From: Ascarosepion bandense
Lineage: Eukaryota > Mollusca > Cephalopoda > Sepiida > Sepiidae
Length of the DNA stretch: 64,000 nucleotides
NCBI GenBank assembly: GCA_037127315.1
Contig: JBBBDQ010000398.1
Span: 4,837,501 to 4,901,500, forward strand
Direction: 5' to 3'
The translations under genes were made by a program, and so were the position numbers. The number at the start of each line of letters is the position of its first letter. The stretch's first letter is position 1. Shown here one piece after another: positions 21,675 through 33,045 of the stretch. The notes beneath the pieces were generated by a model. The model saw nothing but the letters and a program-made list of their open reading frames with translations, was not told where the DNA came from and did no database searches.

Positions 21675-22485
21675 TTTTTAATCATTTCATCCCAAGCAAG
21701 GCATTCCACTGCCACTATTGCGCAGGGAGTGACATAGGGGAAAGTCCTGAGAAAGAGTGGTTAGTTAAAGGAAATGTCAGAATGAGGGTGGTAGACGGAT
21801 GAGGATACCTGTGGATGGGGTTGGGTAGATGGGTAGAGTGTTTGAGGGAATGGATGCGAGTTAGTGTCATAGATGTCTATTTAAATTCCTGGATATTGTA
21901 GCTGTCGGGGAAGCAAGTATATGGAAAGGAATTCCACAGGCGGGAAGTACAAGAAAAGAAGCTCTTAGAGTAGAAATTGCGGTTACATTTTATCTGTTTC
22001 ACTATAAAATGGTGGGACCTAATTTCTAATCTAATATCTCTTGAAAATTAATAACTCGGGGACACCAGTGAACTAAGTTCGTCAGAGCCGAAGCCGTGAA
22101 GGCATTTATAGAAGAGACACAGGGAAGCCACGTCACGCCGGTGAGAGAGTGACTGCAGTCGAGCTGCCAAGTCGGCATTGATCACATTGCAGATTCTCCG
22201 TTGTATTTTGTCAAGGACCCCGAGGAGAATAGTAGGGGCACTGGACCAGATGTAGCAGCAGTATTCAATACACGGACAAATGGTAGAGTTATAGATGTGC
22301 AGGATGAACTATGGTGGGAAAAACTTCTGGTCCCTGCACAGAGAACCGTCTTTCAGAGCAGCAGATTTAGCAATGGATTCGATATAGTCATTCCACTTGA
22401 GGTCCGCAGAGAGTGTGAGGCCGAGGTGGCATACTCTCAGTGAGGCAGGCCTGTTCCATGCTAATGGGAGGTAGGAGCGATTGTC
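21675..22485 (-). mobile_element. jockey-type LINE 3' copy
   Basis: The poly(A) tail complement TTTTTAATCATTTCATCCC begins the copy. The minus strand carries the ORF2 C-terminal region and linker up to the ATTAGCATGGAACAGGCC region (complement near 22450-22470). Indels disrupt every frame. Confidence 0.8.
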
Positions 22486-22829
22486 TATAAAAAGGAATTT
22501 TAATTAAGAAAACTTATTAATTATTGTCGGAGCCTCGGCTATGCTTGTCAAATTTGCCTTAAAAGTACCTAAAATTTAAAATACCAGCACGTTGAAGGTT
22601 GGATGTTGAAATGTGGAAGGAAAAAATATTTTGTTTGTACATTAATGTAAAATTTTTATTCACAGAATAACAAAATATTAAGAAGAAAAATATAAGTTAA
22701 ATTTTGTTAACTGAACACAATAACATATTTGTAAGAATAAAAATGTTCATAACGAAAATGCATGTAGTTCTGTAGTTAAAACTGTTCAAGGAAAAATGTA
22801 AGTATTTAAAATGTCAAACATGGTCGACA
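22486..22829. other. Unassigned AT-rich sequence
   Basis: No recognisable feature. Confidence 0.5.
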
Positions 22830-23392
22830 GTAGCAGGATGTAAAGTCTTATGTTCCTTTCCCTTTTTTTGGTAGGTTTGCGACAGGGTGTGAAAGAAGGT
22901 GAAACAAATAAAGAAATTGTACTTATCGCAGATAGTTGGCGTATCCTGTTGTTGTTGTTGTTGTTGCTTTCTTTGGCGGCGTGGAGTGAAACTGAAGAAA
23001 AGAAAAATGGGAGGACGAGGTAGAATGAATGTATGACACGCCCTTACATCCGGGTCGGCTTCCTAATGTTTTTTGCTAAATTGCCACAAGGTCCGTCAGT
23101 TAACCGCTCTCATGTCGGACTTCTTTTGACCAGTCACGGAACGTGGTTTAAGTAGTGAAATGCTCTAGCAGGCCTTTTTATTCTTTGAGTTTAAAAAAAA
23201 AATTGACTTGGCGTCATATATGAATTTTATATTTCTTATTCAATCGGGATCCAGAATTTTATTTTTCAAACTGACTCGTTAATTTCGCCTTAGTCTGGGT
23301 TTTTCTAAAATTGCTTTTAGTCGTTTGGATCCGATTTTGCGGATGTGCAATTTTACTTTCTGTGTTTTAGTTAACTGTTGGATGATATAGGA
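22830..23392. repeat. Dispersed repeat D1, copy 2
   Basis: Homologous to 9110-9514 plus 9852-9890, but without the LINE insertion, so it represents the empty site. It includes a (GTT)n patch at about 22951-22966 and ends near GATCCGATTTTGCGGATG and its AT-rich continuation. No coding content is seen. Confidence 0.6.
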
Positions 23393-23712
23393 TTTCTATC
23401 CTATCGACCGGTTCACACTCCACCCACGTCTATTGAACAGGTGAAGAGGCTCATCCCTTGTTTCCTGTTTAGGATGCGGTTTCCGGTTTTCTCTTTTCCA
23501 ATCTTCTCACTTTTTTTTATCAATTGGAGTAGATACTAAACTATCGCCCGGTTCACAATCCACCCACGTCTATTGAATCGGTGAAGAGGCTCATCCCTTG
23601 TTTCCTGTTTAGGATGCGGTTTCCGGTTTTCTCTTTTCCAATTTTTTCACTCCTATGTAGCCCCCTGCACATCAGTGGCGTTACCGCCTTGCTCGGGGTG
23701 ATTTGATTAAAA
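23393..23712 (+). mobile_element. Short LINE-tail/minisatellite element, copy 1
   Basis: Two tandem units of about 140 bp are marked by CGGTTCAC at 23409 and 23549. They contain CCACCCACGTCTATTGAA, CTCATCCCTTGTTTCCTG and GGATGCGGTTTCCGG. They are followed directly by the jockey-type LINE 3' terminus GTAGCCCCCTGCACATCAG ... GCTCGGGGTGATTTGATTAAAAA. No ORF2 sequence is present. Two other loci (37967, 56846) have the same make-up. Confidence 0.8.
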
Positions 23713-24449
23713 ATAAAATGTATCTAGCATCGTATTAACAGAAAATCTGTTAAGAATGGAGACACATTGCAAGAATCAGGACGCAAATTTATTGAGAATT
23801 ATCTAACAAAGCACTTTACAAACATTTTCGTCGATGTAAGTTTTCTTCTCTTTTTATTACATTGGCATTTTTTCAATTATAATTATGGTTAGTATCATTA
23901 TACTGATTAACTAATGCACTGAGTTTGTTGTTTGTTAAAATATCTCTTTTATCATTTATTTAAATTTTTTTCGGTTTCGCTGATGTATTCCTTGCAGCAA
24001 TTAATGCAGGTAACAGAATAAATTCAAGCATTAGCAAATTATTTTTTTAGTTGTAATAAATTATTTTATTGTTTTAGAGTTAATTGTGACAGGTTTTATA
24101 TTGGGCTTAGTTAAATTATTTTAAATTGTATTTACTATATTGCTGATGGGTAGAACAATATAGTTTGATTCGTCGGAATTATCAGCAAACTTTGTTTTTC
24201 TCTGCTGGAATATTTTATTAGCCTTTTATTTCGTACTGTATATTAAATAATTAGTGCATGCGATGTACTTTCAATGTATTTCTACTCTTCATATAAATAC
24301 TTAGGGTTACAAATTCTGTGTTCTTTTAACTGTTCTACCCGATGATTATTATTTTGTTATGATGAAAAACAGAAATTACTGAGACCATTTTTATAAGTTG
24401 ATTTAAGATGGTCTCTAAGTTTATGTTATCTGAACGAACAATACGAATA
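23713..24449. other. Unassigned AT-rich sequence
   Basis: No gene-like or repeat-like pattern recognised. Confidence 0.5.
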
Positions 24450-25555
24450 TGAAGGACATTTATCTGTGCTTTATAGAAGACGCAAAGGCATTTGACAAAG
24501 TACGATGCAAGGACTTAATAGAGTTGCTCGACAACTACGACATTTTCGGAAAAGACGTTAGGATAATCAAGAATCTATATTAGCAGCAAACCGCTTGTTT
24601 ACGGATAGGAAGTGAAGTCAGCAGGTATGTAAAAATAGAAAAAGCGCCATGACAAGGATGTGTTTTCTCCCCGGAACTTTTCAGCCTATACAGTGAAGCA
24701 ATAAAAGCCTTGACAAGATTCGTCATTGGCAGCCAGATTCTCAACAATATCAGATACGCGGATGACACGGTGTTGTTAGCAGACACGAAAAGAAAAATGC
24801 CGGACCTTCTAAAGAAAGTAGCAAAAGAAAGTGAGATGAGGGACTGAGTATAAACCTAAAGAAAACTGAATGTAAGGTAATCAGCAAGAAGAGGAACCCA
24901 ATATGACAACTTACAAACCAGAGAAACTAAAATAAAACAAAAAAATATTCAAATACCTAGATAGTGTTATGACAGAGGATGGAAAATGCGACACGGAGAC
25001 CCAAAGAGGCATTGGCATGGCCAAAGACGCATTTCAGAAGCTAACCAGAGTACTGAAAGACAAGAAAATCTCATTAGAAACAAAAAAAGAGTGCTGGATT
25101 GTTATGTGATATCTGTCTTTCTGTATGGGAGTGAACGCTGGACGATCTCATCAAGGATGAAGGAGAGGCTTGAGGCAGCCGAAATCTGTTTTTACAGAAG
25201 GATGTTGAGGATACCATGGACAGAGCACGTGTGCAACGATGAAATATTTGAAAGGATGCAAACGAGAAGAAAACTGATAATAAATATCAGGAAGAAACAA
25301 ATGAGGTTCCTAGGTTACGTAATGAGGAAGGAGGGCCAAGAGAACTTAATACTCACAGGGTGGATAAAAGGAAAAGAGAGACAGGGGAAAGCAGCGCAAG
25401 ACCCTTGTTAGGTCTGAGCAAATGAATGGCAAAGCGTTATTTAGAGATACCAAAAGAAAAATATTAAGAGCGAAAAGAGATAGAGCCAAGTGGAAGTCCA
25501 TGAATGCCTCCGTCGTGAAAGGACACGACACATGAGGAAGAAGATCATAATTTGT
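24450..25555 (+). pseudogene. RTE-type LINE, longest copy (E3): RT core to 3' end
   Basis: This is the most complete RTE copy. Blocks in order are AFDKVRCKDLIELLDNYDIF (RT palm start), QGCVFSPELFSLYSEAIKAL, NNIRYADDTVLLADTK with an intact YADD, GIGMAKDAFQKL, CYVISVFLYGSERWTISS, FYRRMLRIPWTEHVCNDE, QMRFLGYVMRKEGQENLILT and the 3' end GGACACGACACATGAGGAAG. A clean frame covers 24986-25411. A stop at about 24581 (LY*QQT) and frameshifts near 24840-24990 inactivate it. The endonuclease domain is missing. Confidence 0.85.
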
Positions 25556-25744
25556 CTAGTTTACCTACAAGGACAGATAAACCAGTTTCACGCTGGTGTA
25601 TTAACAGACTGCTATTAATGTATCGAAATTATGCTGATTATTCAAGCAAAATATATTAGCCAAGACCAGATTCAAGATATTCTAAGAAAATCCATGCTAT
25701 CATCCATTCAGAGGTGATCCCATTCGTAATGCTAACTTTTATGT
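25556..25744. other. Unassigned spacer
   Basis: Nothing recognised. Confidence 0.4.
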
Positions 25745-26000
25745 AAAAAATTATTGCTAAATACGAACTGACCATACTATAAAATGCAGTCGACAAAACA
25801 CAAAAAGAAACAACGCTCAAAAATACTTTTACAAACATTAGGGGCGAGTTTTTCACATTAAAACAAGGAGAAACGTTCATATAAATCATATGTTTACTAA
25901 TCCTTCATTTTTGAGTTATAAAGTTTAAAGTTTACGATTGATGCTGTTAAATGTACAATCCAAGAATACAATCTAAAAATAAGTGTTACCATAGTTTGTG
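25745..26000 (+). repeat. Dispersed repeat D2, copy 1
   Basis: Homologous to 28565-28825 on the same strand. Shared words are GCTGTTAAATGTACAAT, ATACAATCTAAAA and an AACAACGC block. A partial copy in the opposite orientation lies at 26945-27035. The element type is unknown and it is not coding. Confidence 0.6.
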
Positions 26001-26744
26001 GAAACATTTAGGGATAAGAAATTAAGAGCTTAAATATCGTGGAAAAACCCAACTAAGACAAAATTCACAAGTCAGTGCGAAAAGCAAATTCTGAATCCTG
26101 ATTGGATTAAAAAGGAAAGCAGGTTCGTATATTTTCACTCGTAGGTGTGAAAAGCTTTGCTGGATCCGGTATCATGAGAAGTTTAACTATTTATACCACG
26201 ACGCTAACCTGTCAAAAAACAGTCAGGAGATGGAAGCAGCAAAAACGACAAACTAAAATGTAACAAGAGAAGCTTCAAGCTAACCCGGACATTTATCCTC
26301 TTTCTCTTTCCTTCTGCTGATTCCATTTACTTCTACTTCTCTATCCAAAGACATTCCTACTGTATACATACGTACGTACGCAACAATTACTACTACGAAC
26401 AATTTCGACAACTCTTGATACCCATAACTTTATCATTGAACACGAACTCTACACTTGACTAATTGTTTCTAATTACATGTTATTTTTTCATTTCAATAAA
26501 TCTCCATTTTAATATGAAAAATATATATTTTATTTTTACACTATTAAACACAATTCCACACATTCCACCCTGTCGACAACCAACATTCTGATAATTCTGA
26601 TGATGATAATTCGGCATCAATATTGTAAGCTGTAAGGAGTTCTGTTAATTATAACATAAGGCCGAATCAAAGAAACATTAACCATCTCCCTACACTACAA
26701 ACGTAAATAGATACAGCTGTGCAGTCTCCTTTCTATTGCCATTG
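26001..26744. other. Unassigned AT-rich sequence
   Basis: Short tracts such as TACATACGTACGTACG occur near 26365. No gene seen. Confidence 0.5.
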
Positions 26745-26870
26745 GAGTGGCAGTTTGTAAAATCATATCTGCCTGTTGACGATATGAATAACAGGATATT
26801 TCTAAATGGGGCACTTTTCAGTTAACTTACCAGTACACACGTTAAACGTTGAAGAAAGACTAACCACAAA
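26745..26870 (+). repeat. Dispersed repeat D3, copy 1
   Basis: AAAATCATAT, CACGTTAAACG and AGTTAACTTAC are shared in order with 29505-29615. Confidence 0.5.
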
Positions 26871-26944
26871 TATAGAAGATTATCAAATGGTAAGATAGTG
26901 TCATCTACCGAAACATTCAGAAAAATTTAATGTCTCAAAAACTA

Positions 26945-27035
26945 AGGATTAGCGGTGATAAGTTTATATAGATTTTGGTAATGTTTCGGTTCGGTGTGAG
27001 GAACCCACCTATAAAGTTTGTAAAAATATTTTTGA
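26945..27035 (-). repeat. Dispersed repeat D2, partial copy in reverse orientation
   Basis: Its complement has TTTACAAACTTTATAGG, TTCCTCACACCG and CTAATCCTT in the same order as 25820-25905. Confidence 0.5.
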
Positions 27036-27041
27036 TACACC

Positions 27042-27043
<2 letters not shown>

Positions 27044-27096
<53 letters not shown>

Positions 27097-27127
27097 CGTA
27101 TGTATGTATGTATGTATGTATGTATGT
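27044..27127. repeat. (TA)n(TGTA)n microsatellite
   Basis: About 22 TA units pass into a TGTA tetranucleotide run. Confidence 0.95.
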
Positions 27128-27436
27128 ATATTCCGTATAACACACAAGAAAGAATGGATTTCTTAAAAATGGACATATTTAGAATCTGTTTTATTTAACA
27201 GAGAAAATTGCTTTCTGTATCCATGCTAAAACTCAATCCAAATCTAATTAAAAAAAATACGAGATATCCGATCGGGAGTTCAAAATTGAATCGAAAATTA
27301 ATGGTAGGGATGTTGTAAGTTATGGAACATAAAAACATAATTTCTCATAGCAAATAGAAAAAAAATACTTAATTTAAATATTTGTTTTGCAAATATAATG
27401 ATTTCGTATCTTGTTTTCTTTGTATCGTTTTATCTG

Positions 27437-28090
<654 letters not shown>

Positions 28091-28564
28091 ATATAAAGAT
28101 ATAATTGGATCACTATCTATGTGTTTCACTTTACTTGAAATTATACAAATGGAAAGAAAACTGATTTACTGAAAAACAACAGTATAGATCCAAAATGAAA
28201 TCGTTGCATATCCTCTTTATCAAAAACATCCTTACGTTCGTCAAAATAGGGATTAACATTCTACAATTGTCCGCATAGAAATGAATGGTGATTAATTTTT
28301 TTCCCAGATAATGAGAAAAACGTAGACAACAGAGATTTCTTTTCTAACGAATCAGTAAGAGTCACTTGAAATTTCTGGAAAACGTAATGATAAAAGAAAT
28401 ATTGAAGAATTTGACTTTTAGAAGATATACTGAATGTAAAAGTTGCAGATGAAAGCAATCGGAATGAATTTTTAAAGTGCGATGAGCTGATTGTTGGAGC
28501 TTTCGTGCAAATGCCAAACATTGCAGCATGTCATTTCCAAATTTCTCAGAGAGTCAATTGTGTG
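28091..28564. other. Unassigned AT-rich sequence
   Basis: A minus-strand open frame of 86 codons (28261-28521) shows no family resemblance and is probably chance. Confidence 0.5.
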
Positions 28565-28825
28565 ATGGCTTTTGTTCTGATATACTGTGCCCAACTGACC
28601 CTACTATAAGTGTAGTGGACAAAATGTAAATAAAAATAAAAAAAAACAACGCGCAAAATTACTTTTAAAAACTTTGAACATGGGTTTCTCACACCAAAAG
28701 AAGGACAACAGTTAATATAAACATAAGCCCACACATCTTTAGTTTTTTAGTTTTTAATATTTAAGTTTACATTTAGAGCTGTTAAATGTACAATACAAGA
28801 TACAATCTAAAATACCTGTTACCCT
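28565..28825 (+). repeat. Dispersed repeat D2, copy 2
   Basis: Co-linear with 25745-26000. Shared words include GCTGTTAAATGTACAAT and ATACAATCTAAAA. Confidence 0.6.
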
Positions 28826-29375
28826 AGTGTACGGTTCCACGCATTCTTTCTCAGCAACGCGACGATAAAAAGCAGCAAAAGTTGGATGATTCGGCTGCCT
28901 TGGTCTGGAAACGAAATCTCATGCAGCCTTTCAGCCTCGCGTCTATTAATATACGTTCAGGTGTAGGAGCGGATCTCAGCCTTACTCGATCCATAGTTTG
29001 CTGTTCCACACGTTCTGTCTCATCAACGCGACGATGAACAGCAGTAAAGGTTGGATTGATACCTGCGCATCCCGGCGTTCTTTACCATTCTCGCAGCTGT
29101 ATGTAAAAGTCATATGTACTTGCTTATGTTGGAATTGGTACGAACACGAGAGCTACTTTTGAAGTACCCCCTATACGGTACGACATGCTAGGGTCACTTG
29201 ACGTGTGCAGATACCTGCATTTTCACCGACAGTCTGTAAAATCTGTTCTTCGTGGTCAGGTCTTCCTCTATCCATAGTTCGTAGTGCCATAGATCCTGTC
29301 TCAGCAACGTGATGAAAAACAGCAGCAAAGATCAGAAGACTCGACTGTATCGGAGTGGAAACACAATCTGTTACA
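28826..29375 (+). repeat. Three imperfect direct repeats of a 75-100 bp unit (D4)
   Basis: Units at about 28828-28930, 28990-29065 and 29270-29372 share CC-ACGCATTCTTTCTCAGCAA or its variants, then CGACGAT-AA-AGCAGCAAA-GTTGGAT. Each is preceded by a CCATAGTT- or GT-GTTCCA-like word. Spacing is uneven (about 165 and 280 bp). No coding frame spans them. Confidence 0.5.
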
Positions 29376-29397
29376 GCCGTGTAGATGTAAGTGCCCG

Positions 29398-29492
29398 ATC
29401 AGCTTAGCCCCTTGTGCCTCATCTGCATGAATTTGCTCGAATAACTAGACTGGTGACTAGGTTCCCTGCAATAAAACCGATCAAATGTAACC
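29398..29492 (+). mobile_element. jockey-type LINE micro-fragment
   Basis: ATGAATTTGCTCGAATAACT, TAGACTGGTGACTAGGTTCC and ATCAAATGTAACCG follow the order of the ORF2 C-terminal region. Only about 95 bases remain. Confidence 0.6.
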
Positions 29493-29504
29493 GTTACATC
29501 GAGT

Positions 29505-29615
29505 GGCCATATAGAAAAATCATATATTTGCTCACGATATAAATAACCTGCCATTGTTTAACGGAATATTTCTTAGTTAACTTACTACTACACACGTTAA
29601 ACGAAGGTGAATGTA
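29505..29615 (+). repeat. Dispersed repeat D3, copy 2
   Basis: See the copy at 26745. The shared words keep the same order and strand. Confidence 0.5.
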
Positions 29616-29867
29616 TTTGTTGCAGAAAGAGGAAATAAATTATGTTTGGTAAAAAGCAACCACAGGAAAGTATTCCAAACAGGCGCGCCAAATTCACACG
29701 TTTTGTCTTGATCTCCGAAACCCTATTCCCACGCAAACGATGGCTCGAAGTGCTGTCCGATTCTCCATCTGACCAATGCTTGCCAATTCGCCGTCGCCAC
29801 ACGTCGCCGAGGCAAGTCACTGCTACAGTATTTTGGAAGGATCGTTTCTCAGTTCTATGTTTCCTAC
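29616..29867. other. Unassigned, relatively GC-rich segment
   Basis: Overlapping open frames exist (29642-29917, 29776-30009 and a minus-strand one), but none resembles a known family. Its composition is noticeably less AT-rich than its neighbours. Confidence 0.4.
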
Positions 29868-30270
29868 ACTGTGGTTTCCCTTTGTCTTTTCTACAAATAT
29901 TCAGGATTCTGCTCTAACGAGCTTCTTTACCTGGTGCTCTGACCACAAGAATTTATTCATGTTAATAATAGATTGGCATCTAGTTCCCACCATTTTAGCA
30001 TCAAAATAGGCAAATGTAACCAACACTTCTACTCATAGTTGCTTTTCTCGTACCTCCCGTCTGTCGAACTCCTTTCCGTTCATTTACTTCCGTGATAGCT
30101 ACAATTTTCAAAACTTTAAATGCATCGTCATTTGCCAGCTTCTATCTGCCTAAATCTCATCTATCTCCCTAGATCACATCCATAATTTATCCTTTCTTCG
30201 GCATCCCTTTTATCCAATTTTTTTCTCTCGTTGTAACCATCTGCGCATCAAGGATCATCACTTGCATGGA
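29868..30270 (+). mobile_element. jockey-type LINE 3' fragment, degenerate
   Basis: TGTGGTTTCCCTTTGTCTTT, CTACAAATATTCAGGATTCT and AACTTTAAATGCATCG track the ORF2 C-terminus, and the copy ends in GTAACCATCTGCGCATCA-like 3' UTR sequence. Frames are broken. Confidence 0.65.
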
Positions 30271-30289
30271 TGGAAAAAGTTCTGTCAGT

Positions 30290-30520
30290 ACTTATACTTC
30301 AGTACACTATGGAACACCTAGAGATATTAAAATTAGGCGACTCGGAAACTGTTTTAACTGACGAGGGAAGAGTTGGCACAGAAATCCAAAGGCGGAAGAG
30401 AATTGCTGTCTTCTAAATGCTAAGCTGTTATAAAAAATGCAATAAGAATCTAAGGCAAAATTACCGAACTGCTATGTAATAACAGCTGCAGTAAAGGATG
30501 CTGAAGCGTTTATTCACAGA
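30290..30520 (+). pseudogene. RTE-type LINE fragment (copy E7), left part
   Basis: GDSETVLTDEGRVGTEIQRR and the block following match the family segment GSVLTEDG..TEI.R-I before the CYVISV block. The copy is interrupted by the Helitron-like element at 30521. Confidence 0.6.
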
Positions 30521-31220
30521 CTAGCAGCATAGCACGGCGTTGCTAGGGATTTAATGAAAACTTTCAAACTAATCCATGGTCCTGGAGCTCAGACTCTTTG
30601 GACATTGCCATGAAAGACTAAAAAGCAATAGTTGTTTCTAGTTAAAGCGAAACCGTAGACTGAAAGAAAAATGAATGGATGTAAATCAAATTTTGGTTTC
30701 CTTGGTATCGATATCAAATAAGTTTTTTCGTCGAAAACTGAATTTTAAAGGCCAAATAAGTCCTCTGAGTAAATGGTATTATGGCTGAGACTAAGAACTA
30801 CAATTATACCTACTTAGAGCCAAACCCGAAGCAAAAATTAAAATAAAAGGGCTGAAAAAATACAGACATACAGGCAGATAAAGACACACACACACACAAA
30901 CATCTTGCCTTTTTTATATATATATATATTATCGATTTTCTGCACTATTATCAGAACTGCTAACCTTGAAACATCTGAATATCGTTTCTTATGTCGTTGT
31001 CTAAGAGTGTATCAAATTTGATTAAAATCAGACCACACCTTCTATAATCCTATTTTTTCGATTATCGATATTTATCGGGAGTACCTCGACACAAATTCTA
31101 GCTAAGAACGCTTGCAGACGCTTATTAGTACAGCTGTGTAAATTTTCATGAAAATCGGTTCAGCTTTTTCGGAGTCTATATGTAACGGACACACACACAG
31201 AGACAAAGTTCTATTTATAA
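30521..31220 (-). mobile_element. Helitron-like non-autonomous element, copy 2
   Basis: Nearly co-linear with 5923-6664. The minus-strand 3' end carries a mutated hairpin, then CTATGCTGCTAG followed by T. Both flanks are RTE LINE sequence, so the insertion site is internal to that LINE. Confidence 0.55.
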
Positions 31221-31330
31221 CAAAGTTTAGATAACTGGATGTGAAGCAGCAGAAATAATGTTCTACAGAAGGATACTGAGATTGCTATTGACAAAACATT
31301 TTTATACAACTGAGAGTAAAATATATTACA
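31221..31330 (+). pseudogene. RTE-type LINE fragment (copy E7), right part
   Basis: DVKAAEIMFYRRILRLLLTK corresponds to the LEAAE-FYRRMLRI-WT block, which continues E7 across the Helitron-like insertion after a deletion of roughly 60-70 codons. Confidence 0.6.
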
Positions 31331-31690
31331 TTTCTTATAAGAATCATGACACATTTAAAATATTTGGACTCTTCTCTACACATTTAAAAAAAGAGTAGAT
31401 GTTGGTTCCTCGTTTTCTGTTTCGGAAGTAGATTCCAGGTTCATTATAGTTTTCTCATTCTCTTTCACTGCAAATAAATCCATTCATCTTCATAGCATTA
31501 TTCGCCTTGCGTGGGGTGAAATGATAAAAAAGAGAACGCATAATACGGAAGGAGAACTTCCGAAAGAAAGCGTTGGGAAACCAGTAAGGATCAAACTCCC
31601 CACTCACTAATAATTGATCTCGTGAAACAAGCTTGTTAACCGTTACAGCACGTTGAATTTCCCAAAATGGTTTTCTAAGCATAGCTTAGA
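31331..31690. other. Unassigned, with a possible tRNA-like SINE remnant
   Basis: At 31550-31690, CGTGAAACAAGCTTGTTAAC and GTTACAGCACG recall the complement of a tRNA-like SINE head. The evidence is weak. The remainder shows nothing. Confidence 0.3.
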
Positions 31691-31950
31691 TGAGATCAGT
31701 CAGTCAGTTAAGTGCCATACGTAATACACGCTTGGGCGATCATGTCTCGAAAGAGACATGACTAACTGGGCAGAATATTATCCCGCAGTAGGTTGCCATT
31801 GCTTTCTGCGGTAGATTGGTTGCCATCCAAGGCTATAGAACCCAATCTGTCCTGTTATTTACCCCCTAACTGGAAGGAAGAGACGGATTAATACCTTTCC
31901 CAAGGGTATTTGCGCGTAAGTGAATGCAATGAATTCAGCTGGAATACAAG
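31691..31950 (-). mobile_element. SINE-A copy 3 (body and tail, head replaced)
   Basis: Body and tail match the complement of SINE-A, including the hairpin CATGTCTCGAAAGAGACATG at about 31742-31761, which has a GAAA tetraloop on this strand. At 31950 the usual head is replaced by different tRNA-like sequence (to about 32035), so this is a truncated or chimeric copy. Confidence 0.8.
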
Positions 31951-32475
31951 GCCGAAATTAGGAAACACCGATGTGAGGATAGAATTTACTACCCAGTCAT
32001 GAGTTAAGCTTTTTAACCATGACGCTACGTCAAAGTGCCCACGTACTTTTCTATAAGTATAGCCGTAAACCGATTAAGAATTATAATAATGGTAGAAAAA
32101 TAATTTGATCTACAAACGATGGGTATTTATAGAAAACCGTATTCGTCCATATCCGGAGGTGTCCTGCCACATAAATAAAGGATCTCTGTATGCAGGTTAG
32201 ATTATTATTGATGATATGGAGAATTTTTAAAATACAGTTAAGTTGTGGTACAACGCCGAAAGATTGGGGCATCCAGTGAGGTACGAACTCACTATTAACT
32301 TACCTAGAGAAACAAGATTGCTAACTATTGAAGTGCATTGAAGCAACCACAATAATTTTTCTACTCGTAGAAGTGGCACAAGGCCGAAAGTGTGAAAATA
32401 ACCAGTGAACATAGAACGCACGACTGAGTGGTAATTGACCTAGCAAGATTAGCATGTTACCCATTACAACGCGTG
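31951..32475 (-). mobile_element. Degenerate tRNA-like SINE remnants
   Basis: Three patches (about 31950-32035, 32240-32330 and 32360-32470) contain the word -CAAGGCCGAAA- or -CAACGCCGAAA- and end in complements of a tRNA-like head such as GTTACCCATTACAACGCG. They look like separate old SINE insertions. Individual boundaries cannot be drawn. Confidence 0.35.
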
Positions 32476-32584
32476 ACGTTTCCAATTATTTATTCATATA
32501 TATGGCGGTGCATAGACTAATAATTACAGTAAAGTTTAAAAACGCTATACATTGAAATTGTAGGAGGATTTTTGAAATAATTAG

Positions 32585-32752
32585 ATTATTCATCAAGTTT
32601 TATTAGACATCAACAAATTGCAGAAAGCACTGGACGGCCGTTTCGTTCCTATATTTGGGACTCATCAGCAGTGCGCATCCACTACCAGGATTGAAACCCA
32701 GACAGTTGCGTTATTAAGCAGATGTCATGCCAACTGTACCACGGGACCCGGT
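32585..32752 (-). mobile_element. Hammerhead-bearing tRNA-derived SINE (family H1)
   Basis: On the minus strand the head reads GGGTCCCGTGGTACAGTTGG, with an A-box-like TGGTACAGTTGG (32730-32741). A B-box-like GGTTTCAATCC (32688-32698) follows after a 31-base gap. These are the two internal Pol III promoter boxes of a tRNA. Sixteen bases after the B box a hammerhead ribozyme begins. The tail AATAAAACTTGATGAATAATC is AT-rich and the 3' boundary is uncertain. Only one copy of this family is in the window. Confidence 0.7.
32627..32674 (-). ncRNA. Hammerhead ribozyme with complete core (H1)
   Basis: On the minus strand all elements are present in order. Stem I 5' strand GCACTG (32674-32669); core CTGATGA (32668-32662); stem II GTCC...GGAAC with one bulged A (32661-32645); GAAA (32644-32641); stem III ACGG/CCGT closing on itself; GTC ending at 32633; stem I 3' strand CAGTGC (32632-32627), perfectly complementary to GCACTG. 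Self-cleavage would fall between 32633 and 32632. The stem II strand GTCCCAAATA closely resembles, from memory, that of the schistosome SINE-like hammerhead. Confidence 0.85.
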
Positions 32753-32911
32753 GACGAAGAGGTAACAAATTAAACTTGATATAACGCCATTCATTCACAT
32801 ATTCTTAGGAGGAACACATCCAAATTCCTTAAACCATAGGAACTGTACCTCCTAGAGCCATGACTACTCAAACAAAGTCTCTCACTCCGGAGCTTTTAAC
32901 CTGCTTCAAGC

Positions 32912-33045
32912 AAGGATATAAATTTAAATATTTCTGATTATATATATTGCCAGGGAAACAAGTTTACTAAAGGGAATTCTACAGGCGAGATGGGCGAGAA
33001 AAGAAGCTGTCAGTGTAGAAGCTAGGGTTGCATTTGATCGGTCTT
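32912..33045 (-). mobile_element. jockey-type LINE 3' fragment, part 1
   Basis: AGGGAAACAAGTTTACTAAA, GGGAATTCTACAGGCGAGAT and GCATTTGATCGGTCTTACTG are the complement of the ORF2 C-terminal region. The LINE is interrupted at 33046 by an LTR-like insertion and resumes at 33537. Confidence 0.75.

Noticed and set aside
29494..30009. Overlapping open frames of 75-110 codons in GC-richer DNA, considered as an exon
   Set aside because: No recognisable domain, no convincing splice signals, and the 3' half runs into a LINE fragment.
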